From F23-D06 sp045600905 (GTDB taxonomy: Bacteria; Bacteroidota; Bacteroidia; Bacteroidales; WCHB1-69), in assembly GCA_045600905.1 (NCBI GenBank), contig JAZRYT010000121.1, forward strand, positions 1 to 21,342: a stretch of 21,342 bases of DNA, written 5' to 3'. This document shows, in pieces, positions 14,849 to 21,342 of this stretch (its first letter is position 1; each line of letters begins with the position of its first letter). The translations under genes and the position numbers were made by a program. Below the pieces are notes generated by a model. That model ran no database searches, was not told the DNA's origin, and saw only the letters and a list, made by a program, of their open reading frames with translations.

Positions 14849-16845
14849 TGATTTCTAAAAAGACCATAGACGAAATAATGTTTGCCACCAAAATTGAAGA
14901 GGTGGTGGGCGACTTTGTCACGTTGAAAAGACAGGGGCAGGGTTATGTCGGGGTGTGTCCGTTTCACAACGACAAGAATCCGTCTATGCACGTCACACCG
15001 AGGTTGGGCATCTACAAATGCTTTGTTTGCGATGCCAAAGGCAATGCCATCCATTTCCTAATGGAGCACGCCAAGATGACCTACCCGGAAGCGTTGGAGT
15101 ATCTTGCCAAAAAATACAGCATCACTTTGGAATACGACCGTGAAGAGACGGAGGAGGAGAAGGCCGTGCGTAGCGAAAAGGAGAGTCTCTATTTGGTCAA
15201 TGAGTTTGCTGAAAAATACTTTATGGACCAACTTCGCAACAGTGAAGAGGGCCAAATGATGGGTATGACTTATTTCAAGGAGCGCGGTTTCAAAGAATCT
15301 ACGATGGACAAATTCCATCTCGGCTATTGTCCGGGCGGCTGGGATACGTTCACCAAAGAGGCTTTAAAACAGGGCTATAAGGAGGAATTCCTATTGAAAT
15401 TGGGCCTTATCAAAAAGACCGAAAGCGGCAAGTTGTTTGATTTTTACCGCGGTCGTGTCATCTTCCCCATCCACAATGCGGTGGGCAAAGTCATCGGTTT
15501 TGGCGGCCGAATTTTGAAAAAGGATGAGAAAACCGCCAAATATTTCAACTCGCCGGAAAACGAAATCTACCACAAAAGCGACACACTATACGATATATAC
15601 TTGGCGAAGAGTGAAATCCGCAAAAAGGACAACATCTACCTGGTAGAGGGTTACACCGACGTCATCTCAATGTTCGAGTCCGGAGTGGAGAATGTCATTG
15701 CCTCTTCCGGCACGTCACTGACAGACGGTCAAGTGAAGATGATATACTCACTGACCAAGAACATCACAGTGCTGTACGATGGTGACGCGGCAGGCATTAA
15801 GGCTTCCCTGCGCGGCATTGATATGCTGCTCGAAAAGGGTATGAACGTACGCGTCTGCCTACTGCCCGATGGCGAAGACCCGGATTCTTTTGCCAAAAAG
15901 CATCGTGACAGCGAGTTACAGGATTATTTGACCCATAATACCACGGATGTCATTCTCTTCAAGGCGCGCATATTGTCGGAAGAGGCCGGCAAAGACCCCA
16001 TCAAGCGCGCCAACGTGGTGAACAACATCTTGGAAAGCATTGCCAAAGTGCAGGACTCCATCGTACAATCCTTCTATATTAAAGAATGTGCACGCATTTT
16101 CGAACTGCCGGAAGCCGCCTTGGGCAATAAGATTCGCTCAATCGTCTGGAAAAACAACACGGAACGCAAAAAAAACGGTCAGGGCGAAATGATGAATATG
16201 CCTGCTATGCAGCAGGATGTTCAAATTCAGGAATTGCGTAAGGCCGAACAACAGATGCGCCCGCAAGTGAATCTCCTCTACGAGGCGGAAAAAAACTTGG
16301 TGATGCTCCTCCTTAAACACGGCCTCTATGAAATAACAGTCGAGGTCAATCCCGAAGACGGAACCGCAGCCAGACAACGGATAGACCAGTATGTTTTCAA
16401 CGAACTTTACAATGAAGGCATCGTGCTGCAAAACCAAGTTCTCCGGAAAGTCTATAACCATTATGCCGAAATGGCCGAAATCCTTCGCGACCAAAACGAC
16501 ATTCAACGCTCCTTTGTCTATAGCGAAGACAAAGAAGAAAACCAGTTCGCCATCGACAATATAGAAGGAGATGCCTATCGCTATAGTCCCAATTGGGAAA
16601 AACGCTACGATATGCTTACCAGATATGCGGACAACAACATCCATAATCTTCAGCAGGAAGTGCAGAACACCTTGCTTTCGCTGAAGCTGCGTATTGTGGA
16701 AGAACAAATTGCCTTCATCCAAAACGAGATGAAGTCGGGACATTATAATGAAGATGAGACAATGAGTCTGGTGGCCTATCTGACACCTATTATTCAATGT
16801 AGAAGGCAGATAGCTGAAAGACTTAACATTGTTATAAGCAAATAG
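14848..16845 (+). CDS. dnaG: DNA primase
   Basis: Product of 665 aa, normal for Bacteroidota DnaG, which makes RNA primers at the replication fork. The N-terminal zinc finger ligands are Cys37, His40, Cys58 and Cys61 (CPFH ... CFVC). The TOPRIM catalytic core follows, with Glu267 and Asp271 in LVEGYTDV and Asp311 and Asp313 in LYDGDAAGIKAS. Residues about 430-665 form the helicase-interaction region, which is divergent and carries a Gln-rich linker near 450-470. The ATG at 14848 shares its A with the TAA of the upstream protease gene (TAATG). It ends in TAG, which argues that TAG is a normal stop in this genome. Confidence 0.96.
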   Translation: MISKKTIDEIMFATKIEEVVGDFVTLKRQGQGYVGVCPFHNDKNPSMHVTPRLGIYKCFVCDAKGNAIHFLMEHAKMTYPEALEYLAKKYSITLEYDREETEEEKAVRSEKESLYLVNEFAEKYFMDQLRNSEEGQMMGMTYFKERGFKESTMDKFHLGYCPGGWDTFTKEALKQGYKEEFLLKLGLIKKTESGKLFDFYRGRVIFPIHNAVGKVIGFGGRILKKDEKTAKYFNSPENEIYHKSDTLYDIYLAKSEIRKKDNIYLVEGYTDVISMFESGVENVIASSGTSLTDGQVKMIYSLTKNITVLYDGDAAGIKASLRGIDMLLEKGMNVRVCLLPDGEDPDSFAKKHRDSELQDYLTHNTTDVILFKARILSEEAGKDPIKRANVVNNILESIAKVQDSIVQSFYIKECARIFELPEAALGNKIRSIVWKNNTERKKNGQGEMMNMPAMQQDVQIQELRKAEQQMRPQVNLLYEAEKNLVMLLLKHGLYEITVEVNPEDGTAARQRIDQYVFNELYNEGIVLQNQVLRKVYNHYAEMAEILRDQNDIQRSFVYSEDKEENQFAIDNIEGDAYRYSPNWEKRYDMLTRYADNNIHNLQQEVQNTLLSLKLRIVEEQIAFIQNEMKSGHYNEDETMSLVAYLTPIIQCRRQIAERLNIVISK

Positions 16846-16855
16846 TAGAAAAAAT

Positions 16856-17791
16856 ATGAAGTTCTTTAAGAAGATTGATTGGAAGAATACGGATTGGAAA
16901 GAGGTGATTCAGAATTATTCCCTCATTCTATTGGGTACGTTTATTATGGCCATAGGATTTGTGGTTTTCATCTCACCTTTGAAGTTGGCGCCCGGCGGCG
17001 TATATGGTTTAGCCATTATCTTGCACCATTTGTTCAATTTTCCAATCGGTTTGTCGGGTATTTGCTTGGATATTCCCTTATTGATTATCGGCACATTGTG
17101 GTTGGGTCCCAAGTTCGGAGCCAAAACCGTGGTGGGCATTGTTTCACTGTCAGGCTTTATCTCCCTATGGGAGAAAATCTACGGTTACGCGCCATTAATC
17201 AGCCTGGCCGACCAGCCGTTGGTTCCTGATCCGGCTGCCAACTTCATAATGGCATTATGCGGTGGCGTTATCTTAGGCATCGGTCTCGGACTGATTTTCA
17301 AGACGCGTGCCACTTCCGGCGGTACAGATATTATCGCAATGATTATCGGAAAATACATCAAGCATATTCCGCTCGGCACCCTTCTCATATTTGTGGATTC
17401 CACTATCGTATTGGCGGCTTTGGCGGCATTCAAGGATTGGACGATTCCTTTGTATTCCTGGCTCATCATCTACGTTACCGGTGTGGTGATGGACAAAGTG
17501 ATGGCCGGTTTCCATTCCAACAAGGCGGTATTGATTATTTCCGATCACTATGAGGAAATCCGCCAGCACATTTTTGACGAATTGGATAGAGGAGGCACTT
17601 ATCTTCACGGTGAAGGTATGTACAAGAACGATGAGAAGAAAATCATCTTCACCTCTATTTCCCGCAAACAGCTCCCTGTGTTGATACATTTTGTCCACGC
17701 CATAGATCCCAATGCCTTTTTGTCCATTTTGGATGCGTCCGAAACGCTGGGAGATGGTTTTACCTCATTAAAAGAGAAAGCATTAAATTAA
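16856..17791 (+). CDS. YitT-family membrane protein with DUF2179 domain
   Basis: Product of 311 aa. Residues about 18-225 contain five to six membrane segments with the glycine-rich signatures of the YitT/DUF161 family (LAPGGVYGLAI, RATSGGTDIIA). Residues about 228-305 are the cytosolic DUF2179 domain (DRGGTYLHGEGMY, then FLSILDASETLGDGF). The physiological substrate of the family is not established. It begins 10 bp after dnaG with no promoter between, so it is part of the same operon. Confidence 0.9.
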   Translation: MKFFKKIDWKNTDWKEVIQNYSLILLGTFIMAIGFVVFISPLKLAPGGVYGLAIILHHLFNFPIGLSGICLDIPLLIIGTLWLGPKFGAKTVVGIVSLSGFISLWEKIYGYAPLISLADQPLVPDPAANFIMALCGGVILGIGLGLIFKTRATSGGTDIIAMIIGKYIKHIPLGTLLIFVDSTIVLAALAAFKDWTIPLYSWLIIYVTGVVMDKVMAGFHSNKAVLIISDHYEEIRQHIFDELDRGGTYLHGEGMYKNDEKKIIFTSISRKQLPVLIHFVHAIDPNAFLSILDASETLGDGFTSLKEKALN

Positions 17792-17819
17792 CAGCTCATA
17801 TTTTCTAAGTAAATCAAAT

Positions 17820-18122
17820 ATGCTAAAACAACAAGTTATCGATGTTTTAAATGACATTTACGATCCTGAGATTCCTGTAAATATTTGGGAATTGGGTTTT
17901 GTCTATAAATTGGAAGTAAATGCCAACAACGATGTTTATATACTGATGACCCTGACCGCACCCAATTGTCCGGTGGCTGAAAGCCTGCCGATGGAGGTGC
18001 AGACGCGCGTTTCCTCCATTCCCGGCGTAGGCAAGGTGAATGTGGAAATCACTTTTGACCCACCTTGGGAGATGGATATGATGACGGACGCAGCCAAAAT
18101 GGAACTCGGCTTGTTGTATTAA
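17820..18122 (+). CDS. DUF59/MIP18-family Fe-S assembly protein (SufT/PaaD-like)
   Basis: Product of 100 aa, a single DUF59 domain. Key marks are DPEIP at residues 15-19, ELGFVY, and Cys50 in TAPNCPVAESLP, the conserved reactive cysteine of the family, with a C-terminal ending in AKMELGLLY. Family members such as SufT and MIP18 help deliver Fe-S clusters to target proteins, while PaaD serves phenylacetyl-CoA oxygenase. No other paa or suf gene is visible here, so a general Fe-S maturation role is the more likely reading. It begins 28 bp after the yitT-like gene and ends 10 bp from the convergent outer-membrane protein gene. Confidence 0.88.
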   Translation: MLKQQVIDVLNDIYDPEIPVNIWELGFVYKLEVNANNDVYILMTLTAPNCPVAESLPMEVQTRVSSIPGVGKVNVEITFDPPWEMDMMTDAAKMELGLLY

Positions 18123-18132
18123 TCTATTGAGC

Positions 18133-19746
18133 TTACCGCAAAGCCACCCTTTTCCCCGTCATAAACTGATACCCCACGTGCAGGCCGATGGTGGTCATAT
18201 TGAAGACGAACTGGCCTGCCGAACGGTATTTTTCTGGCATATTAGTATGCGTCACATAATTGATTACCATTTGTTTGGAGAAATCAACGTTGAAGTCAAG
18301 GCCGAACACGAAGTTGTGGCACGGGTTCTTGCCGTGTACCAGGAAGTTAAGTGCCCCGGAAAGGTTGGGTACCCAGTTGAGTTTGGGATATTGCAGATAC
18401 ATCATTGCATACACGGGCAGTGGTTCGCCCTGCGCGGAATTTGGAGCCATATAGGCATACCAGCATTGAGGCGCGGCCAAGTGGGAGTTCAAGGAACTGA
18501 ACAGGAACTTCCACGACAGGCCCAGCTCCGGCTGGATGAACATATTGCGATGAATGGCCTTGGTATAGGAGGCACGCAAAGCCAACCCCGTATAGAATCC
18601 GCCAAAATTTCCCTCGTTGATTCGTAGATTTTCCTCACCGACAGCTCCATTGCTCCATACAGTATCGCGGGGCAGGGCATTGGTCAAATCCACTTTCAGG
18701 TAGGGAGCGTAGAATCCAAAGGGGATGGCCGCTGACAGACCGAATCCTTTAGCGAAGGTGCAGTTGTACTTCAGAGAAAGTTCCGGGCTATAGGTGGCAC
18801 GGCACATTGCGCGAGAAATACCTTCCTTGAAGGCAATCCGATTGCCCAACACCAGGGCATTGTCCATTTGGACGGAAACGGAATGCACAGGATGACTGAA
18901 ATCAAACGTTTCCGTCTCTTTTGGCTGAAGGGACTTCCTTTGGGCGCGGGTTTTGAAACTGTGTATGTAGGCCGCCTCCAATCCGATGTAGTTGTGGCGA
19001 TAAGATATCGCTCCAAATTCATTATCAAAATCACGATATTGATAATAACCCACCAGCTTGTCTCTGAACGCGAAATTAGCAACTATTCCTAAACGCAGAA
19101 AGTCGTTATAGGGCAGCCGATAATAGACGCCCAGATTTAACTGGGCATCTATTTTCAGCTTGTAGCCGTTTTCGTCATAGAGAATTTCATAGCTGTCATT
19201 ACTACCAAAATAACCAAAAAGGAATTCCCAACACAAGGTTTCCGCTATACGTGGATCTCTACCTTTCGCCTGATAATAGATAGCAGGTATTACATCCACC
19301 AAATTTATACCTAACGTGCTATATACGGACCAATTGCTCGACTTGATAGGCAGATGGAACTCAAACTTGACGGGCATCTGGAAATTACATATTCTTTCAG
19401 CAGAACGAATGCCGACATAAGCATTAAAATGATTAAGATCATATTCAAAGAAATCTACTTGAGCCGTTGTTCCGTAATGCAGTCCCAAAGAAACTCCAAA
19501 ATAATCGGCAAAATGATAAGACAGTTCCAAGCCACTTTTCCATCCCATTACAGGAATGCATTGGGGAACAGGCAGATTCCCTGACAGGCGATATGCTGTC
19601 ATTCTTTCTGCCACATTTCCTTCTCCAGTAATGCCGAGATGGAAGCCGTTGGGAAACGGTTTCCCATTTTGTCCTTTGGCAATGGATGGGCAAAGAAACA
19701 GGAGAACAGCCCAATTCGCTAATAGAAATGTTCGAATTTTTTTCAT
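18133..19746 (-). CDS. Outer-membrane beta-barrel protein, apparently two barrels in tandem
   Basis: Product of 537 aa from ATG 19746, chosen because it gives a proper signal peptide (MKKIRTFLLANWAVLLFLC, cleaved near SIAKGQ); an in-frame ATG at 19767 adds seven residues. The mature part is dominated by alternating beta strands. Two halves of similar plan can be seen: about 34-265 and about 285-537. Each has a strand pair of the GLELSYHFADYFGVSLGLHYG or PELSLKYNCTFAKGFGLSA type near its start and a closing strand of the NYIGLEAAYI or TTIGLHVGYQF type. They are joined by a charged linker near 268-283 (KTRAQRKSLQPKETE). This suggests duplication of an outer-membrane barrel unit; a single large porin is the alternative. 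The lipoprotein gene lies 40 bp upstream on the same strand, likely the same operon. Function unknown. Confidence 0.75.
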   Translation of the reverse strand: MKKIRTFLLANWAVLLFLCPSIAKGQNGKPFPNGFHLGITGEGNVAERMTAYRLSGNLPVPQCIPVMGWKSGLELSYHFADYFGVSLGLHYGTTAQVDFFEYDLNHFNAYVGIRSAERICNFQMPVKFEFHLPIKSSNWSVYSTLGINLVDVIPAIYYQAKGRDPRIAETLCWEFLFGYFGSNDSYEILYDENGYKLKIDAQLNLGVYYRLPYNDFLRLGIVANFAFRDKLVGYYQYRDFDNEFGAISYRHNYIGLEAAYIHSFKTRAQRKSLQPKETETFDFSHPVHSVSVQMDNALVLGNRIAFKEGISRAMCRATYSPELSLKYNCTFAKGFGLSAAIPFGFYAPYLKVDLTNALPRDTVWSNGAVGEENLRINEGNFGGFYTGLALRASYTKAIHRNMFIQPELGLSWKFLFSSLNSHLAAPQCWYAYMAPNSAQGEPLPVYAMMYLQYPKLNWVPNLSGALNFLVHGKNPCHNFVFGLDFNVDFSKQMVINYVTHTNMPEKYRSAGQFVFNMTTIGLHVGYQFMTGKRVALR

Positions 19747-19786
19747 AATGGTAGGGAATTGGTTCAATGGTTAGCGAAGCGTGAGA

Positions 19787-20992
19787 TTATTCAAATACAA
19801 TGGGAAATGATTGAGTATTTCCACCAAAACGGATTAAAACCGTCGCATTGTCGGTGAAAATTCCAAAATGATAGTCTTTAGACAAATATTCAATAGGTTG
19901 ATGTTGATATGTAAGCTTATCTGAAAATGTTTTTACAGTTTGATTACTTGGCAATTCTTCATCTTGATGTCCGTCAAATTTTTCCCAATAAGAGAAACTT
20001 TGATAGAATTGCTCATAAACCTCCGTGCTTAAAGAAATATTAGGCACCATACTACAATTACGAGCGACCTTGCGGTATTTTGGCTGACCATTGTTTTTTA
20101 TTTTGACAAATTCATAATTGACCAATTTATATGTTACAACGTGAGAAAAAGTAAAGCCCCGACGTCCAACGAGACTCCACACGGCTTTATCATTGGGCCC
20201 GACTATAGCACTAAAATCGGTAGATCTCAAGTCCATTTTTGGAGTCTTACAAATAAAGTTATGATGCGCGGGCATATCAGATAAATTATCACCAGAATTC
20301 TGATCGTCACCAGAATTTTGATCATCACCAGGTTTGGCATCACTGTCTTTCAACACAGTATATAATTCCATTATATCTTCTAAAGAAGAATACCTGTGTT
20401 TTCTCCAATCATTTAGCTGAGAAACAGGAACCACTATTAAGGCTCCTTCTCTATACTGGTATATCGTATCATCCACGCAGATTTCACGATTGGGATTGAA
20501 CATCGCTTGATCTGATTCTATATTGAAAATAGCATCGGTAGGATCGGGACCCTCCAATCCATTTTCCATCCAATTTGATAATGCGGCCTCTTGCTCATCA
20601 AATAGCATTTCTCCCAATACACCGAATTGCTCTTCAAATTTTTTCAATGGAAAGAATTCGTCATATCCGATTTCTTCTTCCCAATCCGCAAGGGCATCTC
20701 CTTCCATAGAGGAATATTTATCATAAAACAATTTATTCCATTTTTTACAATCATCAAGTAATATGCTTGAAACTCTTTCATATTGTTCTTTAGATTCAAA
20801 ACAAAGGATATTTCCATCAATTACGGAAATTTTGCCATAATCGTGTTGCGGCATCTGCTTATACAAATCCTGCAACTCGGGAGCAAGTTCGGAAACGGAT
20901 TTGCTTTTAGAATTTATATTTTCTTTCTCACATCCCGAGAACATTATTCCAGCAAATATGGCTATTAGAGCCATAGCAACTATTTTTTTCAT
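19787..20992 (-). CDS. Lipoprotein of unknown function with repetitive acidic linker
   Basis: Product of 401 aa from ATG 20992, chosen over the in-frame ATG at 21046 because it starts a typical lipoprotein signal (MKKIVAMALIAIFAGIMFSG, lipid-anchored Cys21). The N-terminal domain (about 22-215) is acidic and helical and ends in a NPNREICVDDTIYQYREGAL stretch, a pattern seen in Bacteroidota surface lipoproteins. A linker at 220-238 consists of GDDQNS repeats. The C-terminal domain (about 240-401) is beta-rich and contains two Cys (in NFICKTP and VARNCSM) that may form a disulfide. The gene is AT-rich. No family is recognised with confidence. Its position ahead of the barrel gene suggests that the two act together at the outer membrane (inference). 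Confidence 0.75.
   Translation of the reverse strand: MKKIVAMALIAIFAGIMFSGCEKENINSKSKSVSELAPELQDLYKQMPQHDYGKISVIDGNILCFESKEQYERVSSILLDDCKKWNKLFYDKYSSMEGDALADWEEEIGYDEFFPLKKFEEQFGVLGEMLFDEQEAALSNWMENGLEGPDPTDAIFNIESDQAMFNPNREICVDDTIYQYREGALIVVPVSQLNDWRKHRYSSLEDIMELYTVLKDSDAKPGDDQNSGDDQNSGDNLSDMPAHHNFICKTPKMDLRSTDFSAIVGPNDKAVWSLVGRRGFTFSHVVTYKLVNYEFVKIKNNGQPKYRKVARNCSMVPNISLSTEVYEQFYQSFSYWEKFDGHQDEELPSNQTVKTFSDKLTYQHQPIEYLSKDYHFGIFTDNATVLIRFGGNTQSFPIVFE
20289..20332 (-). repeat. 18-bp tandem repeat coding the GDDQNS linker
   Basis: Two full 18-bp units (20289-20306 and 20307-20324) and a partial third encode GDDQNS-GDDQNS-GD. Because the unit is a multiple of three, changes in copy number would alter linker length without shifting the frame. 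Confidence 0.85.
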
Positions 20993-21060
20993 AACAAATT
21001 GTGTTTGCGAAGTTTTTATATTAAGAATTTTTTTGCTGCGCTCCACGAACGAATTTATAC

Positions 21061-21068
21061 TATCTTTG
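21061..21068 (+). promoter_or_regulatory. -7 box TATCTTTG at right edge
   Basis: Exact TAnnTTTG match followed by CCGCCC, about 85 bp upstream of the partial frame at 21152. It is the best promoter candidate for the gene leaving the window. Confidence 0.55.
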
Positions 21069-21151
21069 CCGCCCGTTTCGCTTTCACGTGCCTCGCTTCA
21101 GACAATGGCGAGATTGAACGCATAACACAATGCCATACGGATGCTTTGACA

Positions 21152-21342
21152 ATGCAGGGTTTTCTTCTTCCTGCCAAAGAATCGGAGATTTCCCTGCAAG
21201 AGCATCTGTTTCCTCCACCGCCGGCGCACGCTGAAACGGCAGAGGACCTATCCAAGGAAATGATTCTTGCCCAACACAAAGATATTCCCTTTCGGGCGAA
21301 AAGTTACCATATCTTTACATTTGGGCTCCATAATGAGAGATA
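21152..21342 (+). CDS. Partial hypothetical protein leaving the right edge
   Basis: From ATG 21152 the plus-strand frame is open to the window end, 63 codons, starting MQGFLLPAKESEISLQEHLF and containing a short proline run (PPPP). The frame is also open upstream to at least 21062, but I find no ATG or GTG there. A TATCTTTG box lies upstream and the lipoprotein gene is divergent. No family is recognised. The start codon is uncertain and the call rests on the open frame and the promoter. Confidence 0.45.
   Translation, partial: MQGFLLPAKESEISLQEHLFPPPPAHAETAEDLSKEMILAQHKDIPFRAKSYHIFTFGLHNER

Noticed and set aside
21055..21279. Minus-strand frame of 74 codons at the right edge
   Set aside because: Cys- and Arg-rich composition without signal or motif, opposite the better-supported plus-strand frame with a promoter.

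Overview
The window comes from a member of the Bacteroidota, most likely a Bacteroidales relative. The evidence is direct: repeated TAnnTTTG-type -7 boxes of the Bacteroides primary sigma factor, poor Shine-Dalgarno sites, a secreted protein ending in a type IX secretion (T9SS) sorting domain with the GCDSIVTLHL repeats usual in this phylum, a DUF4476 protein, and a tRNA-Phe gene without an encoded CCA. Most of the window is housekeeping chromosome; the two ends look accessory and more AT-rich.

Left end (1-3500, all minus strand). In transcription order: promoter plus short leader, a secreted S41-type protease-like protein with a degenerate M23-like front domain, a truncated copy of a membrane-protein gene, a second copy of the same promoter plus leader, a small two-TM protein with a PH-like tail, then the intact version of the membrane-protein gene running off the edge. 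Two pairs of direct repeats (about 91 and 151 bp) give this block a modular look: conserved promoter and first codons, variable body, conserved downstream gene.

Centre-left (3500-8230). A thioredoxin gene is followed 39 bp later by a POT-family peptide transporter and a strong terminator (minus strand). Divergently lies a T9SS-exported protein with five fibronectin III-like repeats; its reading frame carries one in-frame TAG in the second repeat, so it is annotated as a pseudogene or nonsense allele.

Centre (8231-12944). Two cytosolic peptidases, Xaa-Pro aminopeptidase (M24B) and peptidase T (M20B), are followed by a terminator, a secreted DUF4476 protein, tRNA-Phe(GAA) with its own promoter and terminator, and a YafV/Nit2-type omega-amidase. 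With the peptide transporter, the two peptidases fit a peptide-using lifestyle (inference).

Centre-right (12945-18122). A tightly packed plus-strand operon reads S41 C-terminal processing protease, dnaG primase (1-nt overlap), YitT-family membrane protein, and a DUF59/MIP18 Fe-S assembly protein.

Right end (18133-21342). A lipoprotein gene followed by a gene for an apparent tandem double beta-barrel outer-membrane protein runs on the minus strand; a divergent partial reading frame leaves the right edge. I found no CRISPR array, integrase, transposase or recognisable defence system. The strongest leads are the cassette-like rearrangement at the left end and the nonsense codon in the T9SS protein.
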